This document shows, in pieces, positions 1 through 8,015 of a stretch of 14,304 bases of DNA. The stretch covers positions 1 to 14,304 of the forward strand of contig JAITHO010000071.1 of the NCBI GenBank assembly GCA_031279915.1, read 5' to 3'. Under the pieces are notes generated by a model that saw nothing but the letters and a program-made list of their open reading frames with translations, searched no databases and was not told where the DNA came from. The position numbers and the translations under genes are program-made. This DNA is from Tannerellaceae bacterium. Lineage in GTDB: Bacteria > Bacteroidota > Bacteroidia > Bacteroidales > Tannerellaceae. Each line of letters starts with the position of its first letter. The first letter of the stretch is position 1.

Positions 1-1830
1 GTAAGCCCCGAACATCAGTTGGAGGTGGATGCCTATCTGGAAGCCGTGAAGCGTCGCACGGAGCGCGAACGATTGGCCGATCGCCGTGTAAGCGGAGTAT
101 TTTCCGGCTCTTATGCCGTCAATCCGCTTAGCGGAGAGGAGATTCCGGTATGGATAAGCGACTATGTTCTGGCCGGTTATGGAACAGGGGCGATAATGGC
201 CGTTCCGGGTCACGACAGCCGCGACCATGCCTTCGCCAAGCACTTCGGCCTGCCCATCATACCATTGGTAGAAGGGGCCGACGTGTCTGAAGAGAGCTTC
301 GATGCAAAAGAGGGCATAATGATAAACTCCGGCTTCCTTAACGGCCTGACAGTGAAGGAGGCAATAGAGGCCGCCAAGGAGCATATCCGAAGCGAAGGCA
401 TAGGCCGCGTGAAGGTGAACTATCGCCTGCGCGACGCCGCCTTTAGCCGCCAAAGATATTGGGGCGAACCGATGCCAATCTACTATGATGCAGACGGTAC
501 GCCGCGTTCGATACCCGAAAACAAGCTCCCCCTACTGCTGCCGGAAGTCGATAAATACTTGCCGACGGAAACGGGCGAGCCTCCCCTGGGTCGCGCCTCA
601 CGATGGGCCTGGGATACGCATCGCGAAGAGGTAACTCTCACATCGGCCATCGACTACCGAACCATCTTCCCGCTTGAGCTATGCACCATGCCCGGCTTCG
701 CAGGATCGTCGGCATATTATATAAGGTATATGGATCCGGCCAACCCCGAGGGCCTCGCCAGCAAGCAAGCCGTTGAGTATTGGCGCAACGTTGACCTCTA
801 CGTCGGCGGATCGGAGCATGCAACAGGCCACCTCATATATAGCAGATACTGGAATAAGTTCCTGTACGATATAGGCATAACGCTCGACGACGAGCCCTTC
901 CGCAAGCTAATCAACCAGGGCATGATTCAGGGGCGGAGCAACTTCGTTTATCGCATCAACGGCTCCAATACCTTCGTGTCCCATAACCTTCACGAGCAAT
1001 ACGACACAACGGAGCTGCACGTATATATCGGTCTCGTAAACAACGATATCCTCGACCTCGAAGCCTTCCGCGCCTGGAACCCCGAGTACCGCGACGCCGA
1101 GTTTATACTCGAAGACGGCCGCTACGTGTGCGGCGTGAAGGTTGAGAAGATGTCGAAGTCTAAGTATAACGTCGTTAATCCCGATGAGATGATAGAGAAG
1201 TATGGGGCGGATACATTCCGCATCTACGAAATGTTCCTCGGCCCCTTGGAGCTATCCAAGCCCTGGGATACGAATGGGATCGACGGCGCGCACCGCTTTC
1301 TGCGCAGGCTATGGGCCTTGTTCTACGACCGTAACGCCGGCTTCATTGTATCCGATGATGCTCCCACAGCCGACGAGCTCAAGAGCCTGCATCGCCTGAT
1401 CAAGAAGGTAACGAACGACTTTGAGCGCTTCTCGTTCAACACAGCCGTAAGCGCCTTCATGATATGCGTAAACGAGCTTACGGCTCTTAGGCGATCAACG
1501 CGGGCCGTGCTTGAGCCTCTGGTGATAGTTCTTGCGCCGTTCGCTCCGCATCTGGCCGAGGAGCTGTGGCATGCGCTGGGTAATGAAGGGTCGGTGTGCA
1601 TAGCCTCATGGCCGCAATGGGACGAGGCTATCCTGGCAGAAAACCTTGTGACCTACGCCGTATCCTTCAACGGCAAAACTCGCTTTAGCATAACCATCGC
1701 CGCCGATGCATCGCAGTCAGAAGCCGAGCAGGCAGCCCTCTCGCACGAGCTTGCATCCAAGTGGCTGGAAGGCCGGTCGGTCAAGAAAGTGATAGTAGTT
1801 CCGAACAAGATCGTCAACATTGTACTCTAA
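1..1830 (+). CDS. leuS: Leucyl-tRNA synthetase, C-terminal part (5' end cut by window edge)
   Basis: Class I aminoacyl-tRNA synthetase that charges tRNA-Leu in the cytoplasm. The reading frame is open from base 1, so the gene starts upstream. About 609 residues are visible; Bacteroidetes LeuRS proteins are roughly 940 long, so about a third is missing, including the HIGH motif. The fragment begins inside the CP1 editing domain, whose signature [20 protein letters not shown] (about 178-240) carries the conserved Asp used to hydrolyse mischarged tRNA. The catalytic core follows with RYWGEPMPI, then [20 protein letters not shown], and KMSKS at 1147-1161. A long stretch between MIQG and KMSKS (about residues 305-380 of the fragment) is typical of this phylum's enzymes. 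The end is the helical anticodon-binding domain ([12 protein letters not shown]) and a C-terminal extension. The stop lies 3 bases before the next ATG, which suggests an operon with the three genes that follow. Confidence 0.97.
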   Translation, partial: VSPEHQLEVDAYLEAVKRRTERERLADRRVSGVFSGSYAVNPLSGEEIPVWISDYVLAGYGTGAIMAVPGHDSRDHAFAKHFGLPIIPLVEGADVSEESFDAKEGIMINSGFLNGLTVKEAIEAAKEHIRSEGIGRVKVNYRLRDAAFSRQRYWGEPMPIYYDADGTPRSIPENKLPLLLPEVDKYLPTETGEPPLGRASRWAWDTHREEVTLTSAIDYRTIFPLELCTMPGFAGSSAYYIRYMDPANPEGLASKQAVEYWRNVDLYVGGSEHATGHLIYSRYWNKFLYDIGITLDDEPFRKLINQGMIQGRSNFVYRINGSNTFVSHNLHEQYDTTELHVYIGLVNNDILDLEAFRAWNPEYRDAEFILEDGRYVCGVKVEKMSKSKYNVVNPDEMIEKYGADTFRIYEMFLGPLELSKPWDTNGIDGAHRFLRRLWALFYDRNAGFIVSDDAPTADELKSLHRLIKKVTNDFERFSFNTAVSAFMICVNELTALRRSTRAVLEPLVIVLAPFAPHLAEELWHALGNEGSVCIASWPQWDEAILAENLVTYAVSFNGKTRFSITIAADASQSEAEQAALSHELASKWLEGRSVKKVIVVPNKIVNIVL

Positions 1831-1833
1831 GCA

Positions 1834-2712
1834 ATGAGCAGCAGAGCTTATATCGGTAAAATATACAGAAGCATCCAAGATTACTTGGTGATAGTGATAG
1901 GGACGCTGCTCTATGGCTTCGGCTTCAATGCCTTTATACTGTCGAATCAAATCGTAACCGGAGGCTTGAGCGGAGCCTGTGCTCTGATATATTTTGCTAC
2001 GGGAACGCCGGTGTCGATCTCTTACTTTGTGATTAATATCGGACTGTTAGCGTTCGCCTTCCGTTTGCTGGGATTCAAGTTCCTGGTGAAGACTATATTC
2101 GGAGTCGTGTCGTTATCGCTATCCTTGTCGCTATTCGAGCGTCTGTTTGGGGGGATACCTCTCATCGAAGGCGAGCCCTTTATGTCGATATTGATAGGGG
2201 CAGGCATCTGTGGCACGGGTTTAGGCTTGATATTCTCAGTGAGCGGCAGCACGGGCGGTACGGATATTATTGCGGCGATAATCAACAAGTATAAGAACAT
2301 ATCGATGGGGATGGGGTTGATGATATTCGACTTGATTATAATCTGCTCCTCATTCCTTTTGTTCCATAATATAGAGAAGATAGTATTTGGGCTCGTGGAG
2401 ATGGGCGTAAGCGCATTTGTGCTCGATAAGGTGATTAATGCCAATCGGCAATCGGTACAGTTCCTTATCTTCTCGCAGAAGTATGAGGAGATATCCGAGC
2501 GGATTATCAAAGATCTCGGACGCGGCTGTACGCTGCTCGACGGCATCGGAGGCTACTCGCATAAGCCAATCAAGGTGGTTGTGCTCTTGGCCAAGAAGTC
2601 AGAATCGGTAAACATCTTTCGTCTCATAAAGGAAATAGACAGTCAGGCCTTCATCTCGCAAAGCGAAGTGCGCGGAGTGTACGGCGAAGGCTTTGACCGC
2701 ATCAAGATATAG
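1834..2712 (+). CDS. YitT family membrane protein (DUF161 plus DUF2179)
   Basis: A 292-residue integral inner-membrane protein of the YitT family, whose molecular function is not established. The N-terminal two thirds hold about five hydrophobic segments, starting at YLVIVIGTLLYGFGF (residues about 12-30). Family features include the VTGGLSG motif (about 41-47) and the SGSTGGTDIIA motif (about 131-141), both characteristic of DUF161 repeats. The last 80-90 residues form a soluble DUF2179 domain (QFLIFSQKYEEISERI ... GGY ... VVLLAKK ... VRGVYGEGF), probably a cytosolic regulatory or ligand-binding module. The length is typical of the family. The ATG lies 3 bases after the leuS stop, so it is almost surely co-transcribed with leuS. 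Substrate and transport activity cannot be told from the sequence. Confidence 0.93.
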   Translation: MSSRAYIGKIYRSIQDYLVIVIGTLLYGFGFNAFILSNQIVTGGLSGACALIYFATGTPVSISYFVINIGLLAFAFRLLGFKFLVKTIFGVVSLSLSLSLFERLFGGIPLIEGEPFMSILIGAGICGTGLGLIFSVSGSTGGTDIIAAIINKYKNISMGMGLMIFDLIIICSSFLLFHNIEKIVFGLVEMGVSAFVLDKVINANRQSVQFLIFSQKYEEISERIIKDLGRGCTLLDGIGGYSHKPIKVVVLLAKKSESVNIFRLIKEIDSQAFISQSEVRGVYGEGFDRIKI

Positions 2713-2742
2713 TCGCATACAGCAAACCTTAAATCTCCAGCC

Positions 2743-3327
2743 ATGCATCACCTCGTTTTCGCCACTCACAACAAGCACAAGCTCGCCGAAGCGGCAGCCA
2801 TACTCGGATCCCACATCCGCCTCTTCGATCTTTCCCAAATCGGCTGCAGCGAAGATATCCCCGAAACGGCATCCACACTCGAAGGCAACGCCCTCATCAA
2901 GGCCCGCTACGTTAATGAGCATTACGGATTCGACTGCTTTGCCGACGATACAGGCCTCGAAGTGGAAGCTCTCGGCAACGCTCCCGGAGTATCATCCGCC
3001 CGATATGCCGGCGAACCCAGCTGCTCGGAGGCCAACATCAGCAAGCTGCTATCCGAGATGCAAGGCATCGACAATCGAAGAGCCAGATTCCGTACCGTCA
3101 TCGCTCTCATCATCAACTCCAGCGAACTGCACTGCTTTGAAGGCATCGCAAGCGGACGTATAATCGCTGAACGACGAGGTAATGCAGGCTTTGGATACGA
3201 CTCGGTGTTCGTTCCCGACGGCCACCAACAAACGTTTGCAGAAATGCCATCCGACCTCAAGAACAGCATCAGTCACCGAGCCATAGCCATCGGCTTGCTG
3301 GCAGATTTCATAAAAGATACGCTCTAA
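2743..3327 (+). CDS. rdgB: Non-canonical purine NTP pyrophosphatase (RdgB/HAM1 family)
   Basis: A 194-residue cytosolic enzyme that hydrolyses dITP, ITP and XTP to the monophosphate and pyrophosphate, keeping deaminated purines out of DNA and RNA. The whole family pattern is present: the N-terminal substrate-binding [11 protein letters not shown] (residues 6-16), the acidic metal-binding [12 protein letters not shown] (67-78) followed by [10 protein letters not shown] (81-90), then [13 protein letters not shown] (about 149-161), TFAEM and the terminal SHRA motif (about 176-179). The SVF after GFGYD replaces the more common PxF, a mild variation. Length matches the family. The start at 2743 places the ATxNxxK motif at the expected distance from the N-terminus. 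It lies 30 bases after the YitT gene and 5 bases before the porZ-like gene, inside the same apparent operon. Confidence 0.96.
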   Translation: MHHLVFATHNKHKLAEAAAILGSHIRLFDLSQIGCSEDIPETASTLEGNALIKARYVNEHYGFDCFADDTGLEVEALGNAPGVSSARYAGEPSCSEANISKLLSEMQGIDNRRARFRTVIALIINSSELHCFEGIASGRIIAERRGNAGFGYDSVFVPDGHQQTFAEMPSDLKNSISHRAIAIGLLADFIKDTL

Positions 3328-3332
3328 ACCAA

Positions 3333-5624
3333 ATGAAACAAGCGCTCATACTTCTACTGATCGCTCTCGGAATGCAGCCCTCGACCCTGATGGCGCAGCG
3401 AGCCGGAGCCTGGAAATCATACCTGTCATACCATAACGCAACATGCGTGGCCGAAGGAAAGCAATACGTTTACGCCATCGGCAACGGATCCCTATTCTCC
3501 TACGGCAAGGAAGACAACAGCCTGCGATACTATTCGGCAGAGATCGGCCTCAACGACCATCAAATCGCTGCCATCGGATACCATCCCTCCGAAGAATGCC
3601 TGGTGATTGCCTACAACAACGGAAACATCGATCTCCTGGGCGAGAACAATTCCATCTACAACATCCCCTACCTGATGAGCAATGCTGCCGTTCAAGACAA
3701 AAGCGTGCGGGCCATCTATCCCAATGGCAATCTGGCATGGCTTTCGACCGCCTTCGGAGTCATGGCCATTAACGTTCAGAAAAGGGAGGTGAAGGAAACT
3801 TGCTTCCTGGGAGCCTCCGTGAGCTCCGTTGTCATTCAAGATCAGCAGATCTTTGCCGCAACCACACGCGGATTGCTCCGTGCATCGCTTTCGGACAACT
3901 TGATAGATCCGGCTCGATGGCAAAGCGTATCGATCGACATTCCAGGAGCATCGCCCGGCGATTCGCTCAGGCAAGTATGCCTCTTCGGCGGAGAGCTGTG
4001 CCTTCTGATCAAGAATAAAGGTATATACAGATATAACGGACAGAGAACGCAACTGCTTCTCAGCCATGCCACACTGCGGGCTATAAAGACCGAGAACGAC
4101 AGGCTGATTGCTTTCTCCGCCGCCGGAGAGCTATACATCTACAGCTCCTTCGCCGAATTTGATAAGGGAAACGTTCCGGGCATTGCCGACGTATCTTCGC
4201 TGTCAGACAATACCACCTTCTGGATCGCTGCAGCAGCTTCAGGGCTCACGGCCATACAGCGCACCGGTTCCAATAGCTATCAAACCATACAAAGCAATCT
4301 TGGAAACGAAGGCCCCAGATACAATTGGGCGGCCTTCCTCAGCATACACAAGCGCAAGCTGTACGTTGCCGCAGGCGATAGATGGACCGACCGCTTCAAC
4401 CGTCCCGCAGCCGTCATGACCTACGACCTCGATAGCCTGAAATGGAGCTCCCTCACCCCACCGCTGCCAGGCCAAGACGCTACATCCGTAGCCATAGATC
4501 CCGACGACGACAACCACAGCTTCGTGTCCTCATGGGGAGAAGGAGTGTTCGAGCTGCAAAACGGCAGCATTGCGGCGCACTACAACCATACGAACAGCGC
4601 GCTCGCAACCATCTTCCCTCCGTCGCCAAACTATATCCGCGTTGAAGGACTAACATTCGATAGCAACAAGAATCTCTGGATGACCAATACCGAAGTGGCC
4701 GCTGCAATAGTGGTGCGCAAAGCCGACGGATCATGGGCCTCGCTTGCATACGACGATATTGCCAACGCCAAGCTCGCCGACAAAATCCTTATCGCAAGCA
4801 ACGGACACAAATGGGTTAACCTCGTTCGCAGCACAAAGAGCGGCATATTCGTATTCGACGACAACGGAACCATCGATAACTTGGCCGACGACCGTTTCCA
4901 CTATTACAGCTCACTCTACGACAACAGCGGCGACATTGGCGCACGCGAATATCCCTGCATTGCCGAAGACCGCAAAGGCGAGATATGGATCGGAACTAAT
5001 CGAGGCCCCGTTTACATTCCCGTTCCATCGCAAGGCATTGAAGGATCTATGACCTGCCGGCGCATCATACATACCGACGAGTACGGCCTCCTCGATTACT
5101 TCCTCAAAGACGAGCGCGTTAATGCTATTGCCGTCGACGGAGGAAATCGGAAATGGCTCGGCACCGAAAGCTCCGGAATCTACCTCGTTAGCGACGACGG
5201 CTCACAAATCCTGCATCACTTCACTACCGATAACTCTCCGCTGCTTGCCAACCGTATCCAAAGCATAGCTATCGACCACAGCAGCGGAGAAGTATTCATC
5301 GGAACCGAGCGCGGACTCATCTCTTACATGGGAGACGCCACAGCCGGAAGCGACAGCTACTCCAACGTCAGAGCATATCCCAATCCCGTGCGCCCAGGCT
5401 TCGACGGCAGAGTGATGATCACAGGACTGATGGACAACTCGCTCATCAAAATCGTCGACGCACGCGGATCGCTCGTGTTCAGCGGACGATCAACGGGCGG
5501 CCAGATTGGATGGGATTGCCGCAATCGCAGCGGACGAACCGTTGCCCCTGGCGTATACATCGTTCTCGCCGCCCGCGAAGGCGGTTCGGAAACTCTCGTT
5601 ACTAAAATCGCAGTGGTTAATTGA
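3333..5624 (+). CDS. porZ: PorZ-like type IX secretion system beta-propeller protein
   Basis: A 763-residue exported protein resembling PorZ, a surface component of the type IX secretion system that works with the sortase PorU. The N-terminus is a signal peptide (hydrophobic core ALILLLIALGM, likely cleavage after MAQ, residue about 22). The start of the mature protein (GAWKSYLSYHNATCVAEG, then VYAIGNGSLFSY) is the feature that suggests PorZ over a generic propeller protein. Many blades of the two-component-regulator-propeller type follow, including AWLSTAFGVMAI, EIWIGTNRGPVYIP, KWLGTESSGIYLVSDDG and VFIGTERGLISY. The final 85 residues (from about 679) form a T9SS sorting domain: VRAYPNPVRPG ... 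IKIVDARGSLVFSG ... GVYIVLAAR ... KIAVVN. Length is close to Porphyromonas PorZ (about 776). It lies 5 bases after rdgB and converges with the minus-strand gene downstream. A different propeller protein with a sorting domain is the main alternative. Confidence 0.85.
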   Translation: MKQALILLLIALGMQPSTLMAQRAGAWKSYLSYHNATCVAEGKQYVYAIGNGSLFSYGKEDNSLRYYSAEIGLNDHQIAAIGYHPSEECLVIAYNNGNIDLLGENNSIYNIPYLMSNAAVQDKSVRAIYPNGNLAWLSTAFGVMAINVQKREVKETCFLGASVSSVVIQDQQIFAATTRGLLRASLSDNLIDPARWQSVSIDIPGASPGDSLRQVCLFGGELCLLIKNKGIYRYNGQRTQLLLSHATLRAIKTENDRLIAFSAAGELYIYSSFAEFDKGNVPGIADVSSLSDNTTFWIAAAASGLTAIQRTGSNSYQTIQSNLGNEGPRYNWAAFLSIHKRKLYVAAGDRWTDRFNRPAAVMTYDLDSLKWSSLTPPLPGQDATSVAIDPDDDNHSFVSSWGEGVFELQNGSIAAHYNHTNSALATIFPPSPNYIRVEGLTFDSNKNLWMTNTEVAAAIVVRKADGSWASLAYDDIANAKLADKILIASNGHKWVNLVRSTKSGIFVFDDNGTIDNLADDRFHYYSSLYDNSGDIGAREYPCIAEDRKGEIWIGTNRGPVYIPVPSQGIEGSMTCRRIIHTDEYGLLDYFLKDERVNAIAVDGGNRKWLGTESSGIYLVSDDGSQILHHFTTDNSPLLANRIQSIAIDHSSGEVFIGTERGLISYMGDATAGSDSYSNVRAYPNPVRPGFDGRVMITGLMDNSLIKIVDARGSLVFSGRSTGGQIGWDCRNRSGRTVAPGVYIVLAAREGGSETLVTKIAVVN

Positions 5625-5655
5625 CAGACGCTCGGAGCCCGATCGCCCCTTCAGA

Positions 5656-6261
5656 TCAATTTTGCATCCCCTCCCACTCGTCGACCCGCGAGAAGCTCAC
5701 GCCCAGCAAACCCAGGCTGTCGGCAACCTCGCGAATCTCTTCGTGAACAAGAATCAGCAAAGAATTTTCGCGCAACATAAACACTCGCCTCTGTTTTTTG
5801 GGGACATTGCGCAGCGCCTCGGCATTTAGCGAAAACTTGCGCAGATGCATGCAGTGGTCAAAAGCATTCGGCTCGTCAGCTCCGAAAGAGCTCTTATCCA
5901 CAGCCGCAATGCGATTCCAGAAATGCATTGCAAAATATCCGGGATGCTCCTCGTGACGATCATTTACGACAGACAATGGCACGAACTGCACGCCATAAAC
6001 TGCCATCTTTTCAAAAAACTTCTTCATTCGCTCGCTTCCGGCATAAAGGCCGCCAAACAGAATAAAGTCAACATCTCTGCAAAAAACCGGATAAGGCTCA
6101 ATGAAGGCTACCGAAAGCGGCTTCGACGTTTGCGTAGCCGTCATACGAACCGGACGGAGAAACGGACTAAGATTGGCTTTGCCCCATGCTAGTAAGGGGG
6201 GATTAACATTCCGGTCTATGTTCATCACATAATATTCCCGGTCAAATAAATCTTCTTTCAT
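5656..6261 (-). CDS. Imm11/DUF1629-like putative immunity protein
   Basis: A cytosolic protein of 201 residues if started at the ATG at 6261. The same frame stays open to an ATG at 6402 (248 residues), but a promoter -7 box (TACCTTTG, 6356-6349) and a low-complexity leader lie inside that extension, and recognisable structure begins at MKEDLFDREYYVMN. The pattern resembles the Imm11/DUF1629 immunity family: an initial YY segment, NPPLLAWG, a middle FILFGGLYAGSERMKKFFEK, then GVQFVPLSVV, YFAMHFWNRIAAVDKSSF, and a C-terminal VFMLRENSLLILVHEEIR followed by LGLLGVSFSRV. That family neutralises polymorphic toxins. No toxin gene is visible nearby, so it would be an orphan immunity gene or have another role. 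It converges with porZ (31-base gap). Family placement is from memory of the pattern and is moderately sure. Confidence 0.6.
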   Translation of the reverse strand: MKEDLFDREYYVMNIDRNVNPPLLAWGKANLSPFLRPVRMTATQTSKPLSVAFIEPYPVFCRDVDFILFGGLYAGSERMKKFFEKMAVYGVQFVPLSVVNDRHEEHPGYFAMHFWNRIAAVDKSSFGADEPNAFDHCMHLRKFSLNAEALRNVPKKQRRVFMLRENSLLILVHEEIREVADSLGLLGVSFSRVDEWEGMQN

Positions 6262-6270
6262 ACTAAAAAT

Positions 6271-6297
6271 TGTTTTGATTGTTTTGATTGTTTTGGA
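6271..6297. repeat. 9-bp short tandem repeat in the 5' leader of the Imm11-like gene
   Basis: The plus strand reads tgttttgat at 6271-6279 and again at 6280-6288, followed by tgttttgga at 6289-6297 (7 of 9 identical). The repeat ends 10 bases upstream of the ATG at 6261 and lies downstream of the predicted promoter. If the longer protein start were used, the repeat would encode KTIKTIKTI and copy changes would keep frame. Confidence 0.8.
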
Positions 6298-6348
6298 ATA
6301 GTCTAAGCTTTGTTTTAAAGCGTTTAAATTTTCATTTGAATTTGAGAA

Positions 6349-6379
6349 CAAAGGTATGCAAAGATTCCGATATAAAAAA
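6349..6379 (-). promoter_or_regulatory. Predicted Bacteroides-type promoter of the Imm11-like gene
   Basis: Read on the minus strand, the -7 box is TACCTTTG (6356-6349), a full match to TAnnTTTG. Nineteen bases upstream is TTTT (6379-6376) in place of the consensus TTTG -33 box. Transcription would start near 6342 and leave a leader of about 80 bases before the ATG at 6261. This placement supports the shorter protein start. Confidence 0.5.
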
Positions 6380-6440
6380 ATGGTCTCTTCTGTCAATGTC
6401 ATCGCTTTGGGCGAAATTTTGGGGAGGAAACTCGTTATAG

Positions 6441-6848
6441 CTTTTTATTGAATCATTTTTTCGCAGGCCGTCGGCACGTCACTTTTTAACGAATTAATTT
6501 TTCGCAGGCTTTCGGCATGACACTTTTTAACGAATCAATTTTTCGCAAGCTTTCTTTATAATACTTTTTAATGAATCAATTTTTCGCAAGCTTTCGGCAC
6601 GTTGCTTTTTGATGAATCGATTTTTCGCAAGCCGTCGGCATGACACTTTTTAACGAATCGATTTTTCGCAAGCTTTCTTTATGACACTTTTTAACGAATC
6701 ATTTTTTCGCAAGCTTTCGGCACGTTGCTTTTCTATGAATCGATTTTTTGCAGGCCGTCGGCATGACACTTTTTAACGAATCAATTTTTCGCAGGCCGTC
6801 GGCATGCGGTTTTTGGGCGGATCTTTTTTTCGCAAGATATCTCTATGA
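6441..6848. repeat. 41-bp tandem repeat array, about ten units
   Basis: The word TCGCA (once TTGCA) recurs at 6461, 6502, 6543, 6584, 6625, 6666, 6707, 6748, 6789 and 6830: an exact 41-base period with no indels. A full unit reads approximately TCGCAAGCYTTCGGCAYG, then ACACTTTTTAACGAATC, then RATTTTT. A half unit precedes the first (from 6441), unit 9 is diverged, and unit 10 is truncated. Units come in types: one with GCCGTCGGC, one with GCTTTCTTTAT, and one with CGGCACGTTGCTTTT. Units 3-5 and 6-8 repeat the same order, giving a 123-base higher-order period. Because 41 is not a multiple of 3 and the TTAA in most units gives stops on both strands, the array cannot encode a long protein. It fills most of the gap between two divergent genes. 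Function unknown. Confidence 0.95.
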
Positions 6849-6860
6849 AGAGGCAAGATG

Positions 6861-6870
6861 TTTTTTTTTT
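6861..6870. repeat. T10 homopolymer tract
   Basis: Ten consecutive T residues lie between the end of the 41-bp array and the promoter at 6894-6921. It could vary in length by slippage or act as a rigid or bent upstream element. The preceding CTCT-ATGA-AGAG hairpin is too weak and too far away to call a terminator. Confidence 0.7.
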
Positions 6871-6893
6871 CCGGAAAGAGAAGTTACTTGTTG

Positions 6894-6921
6894 TTTCTTT
6901 AAAGAAAAAGTATTATCTTTG
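6894..6921 (+). promoter_or_regulatory. Predicted promoter of the DUF6261-like gene, with a 14-bp palindrome
   Basis: The -7 box TATCTTTG at 6914-6921 fully matches TAnnTTTG and is 33 bases upstream of the ATG at 6954. The -33 region is a weak TTGT-like sequence near 6890. The perfect palindrome TTTCTTTAAAGAAA (6894-6907) lies between the two boxes and could be an operator, although A/T-rich palindromes also arise by chance. Confidence 0.6.
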
Positions 6922-6953
6922 TAGCCATAATAAAAATCAAAAATAAATTAGTC

Positions 6954-7871
6954 ATGAAGAAAAGGTTTATTGTACTTACGTTCAAGTCGATTTTGCGAAA
7001 GCTTCTTATTGGCGAGCACTATTTCTTTTATTCGAGGGGCATTATAGAGCCCTTATTACCCACTATTAATGATTTGCCGACCTTGCTTGGCATGTTCAAC
7101 GCTCTGCGTGCTGTATTTTTGAAGGAAGATGAGCTCTATAAACTGAGCCAGGCTGCGCTTCAAACTCCGGATATTCGCCTTCTGAACGAGTTGCGAATTG
7201 CGTACTTTAATTTCATTTGGGAATGTCTTGAAATTCTCAAGCTTGCGAATAATCCGGCTTATGCGGAGGCTATTGCGAAACTGGAATACCTGCATCACAC
7301 GTATGCTAACATTCCGTATGAGAATTATTATGACATGAGCGGCGCTTTGCTTAATTTCTTGCAAGATTGTGAGAGCGCGCTTTATCAACCGTCTATTCAG
7401 CTCCTCTCGAGCTACTCTATGTGTAATATCGCTGAGGTTATTAACGGCGAGAAGGTTGTTAACGAAAACTTCATTACGCTCTATATGGAGCGCTCGATCA
7501 GCAAGGAGCATGTGGCCGAATTGGGTAAGCTTTCGGCAATACGTTTTGATGTTGACGACGTGTTCGATGCTTTTGTGGAGGCTATAAACGTTGCCTGGAC
7601 GGCAAATGAAATGGGGGCTAAGGATGCCAACGTTCGGCAAAAACTTCTGGACGTGAAGGAAACTATCGCTGCCGCCATTCATCAGGCAGAGCTGGTTTTG
7701 GCACGTCGCGGTCGCCACAAGATCAAAGATGACGGCACTACCGACGAGGGCACTCAAACGCCCGACATCACTAATCCGCCGGCTCCTGACACGCCGCCTC
7801 AGGCTCCTGACATTTCGGTTCCGCCGATCAATCCCGAAGATCTTAATCCGCCGTCTGCGGGAGAGCATTGA
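6954..7871 (+). CDS. DUF6261-like protein of unknown function
   Basis: A 305-residue protein without a signal peptide or membrane segment, predicted to be largely alpha-helical. The N-terminus (FKSILRKLLIGEHYFFYSR) and the later pattern (LGKLSAIRFDVDDVFDAFVEAIN, then LLDVKETIAAAIHQAELVLARRGRHK, about residues 188-255) resemble the DUF6261 family of Bacteroidetes, whose function is unknown. The last 50 residues form a low-complexity acidic and proline-rich tail (PPAPDTPPQAPD, PPINPEDLNPP), probably disordered, as is common in this family. It has its own promoter (-7 box TATCTTTG, 6914-6921) and an intrinsic terminator at 7903-7933, so it is probably monocistronic. Its coding sequence is more AT-rich than the flanking housekeeping genes. 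A near-full-length open frame on the opposite strand is a shadow. The DUF assignment is from pattern memory and should be treated as tentative. Confidence 0.8.
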   Translation: MKKRFIVLTFKSILRKLLIGEHYFFYSRGIIEPLLPTINDLPTLLGMFNALRAVFLKEDELYKLSQAALQTPDIRLLNELRIAYFNFIWECLEILKLANNPAYAEAIAKLEYLHHTYANIPYENYYDMSGALLNFLQDCESALYQPSIQLLSSYSMCNIAEVINGEKVVNENFITLYMERSISKEHVAELGKLSAIRFDVDDVFDAFVEAINVAWTANEMGAKDANVRQKLLDVKETIAAAIHQAELVLARRGRHKIKDDGTTDEGTQTPDITNPPAPDTPPQAPDISVPPINPEDLNPPSAGEH

Positions 7872-7902
7872 TGGGGCATTGAAGCTTAAAAAATTAAAGA
7901 AG

Positions 7903-7933
7903 GCCGTCGGGTGAGTTGCTCGGCGGCTTTTTT
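7903..7933 (+). terminator. Intrinsic terminator after the DUF6261-like gene
   Basis: GCCGTCGGG (7903-7911) can pair with CTCGGCGGC (7919-7927) through nine pairs, two of them G-T wobbles, around a 7-base loop. Six T residues follow (7928-7933). It begins 31 bases after the stop codon at 7871. Confidence 0.88.
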
Positions 7934-8015
7934 GTAGGAAAACAAGGCTTGCGGGGGGATGTTTTTGAATCGGTAAGAATACTTGAATCTATAACCTTTA
8001 TAATAGAAAACTATC

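Noticed and set aside
3492..4067. 191-residue minus-strand frame inside the porZ-like gene
   Set aside because: It is antisense to a strongly supported propeller gene and shows no family features.
6262..6402. N-terminal extension of the Imm11-like protein to the ATG at 6402
   Set aside because: The segment contains a promoter -7 box and the 9-bp repeat, and its translation is low-complexity. The family-like sequence starts at the internal ATG at 6261.
6441..6848. CRISPR array
   Set aside because: The units are contiguous with a 41-base period and no unique spacers between conserved repeats, and there are no cas genes nearby.
6441..6848. Series of intrinsic terminators or small peptide genes (for example MPTACEKLIR on the minus strand)
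   Set aside because: GCCGTCGGC is too tight to form a proper hairpin loop and is missing from many units. The ten-codon frame is not kept across units and has no initiation signal.
7056..7868. 270-residue open frame on the minus strand, antisense to the DUF6261-like gene
   Set aside because: The plus-strand gene has a promoter, a terminator and a coherent helical protein. The antisense product is Arg/Ile-rich with no recognisable pattern.
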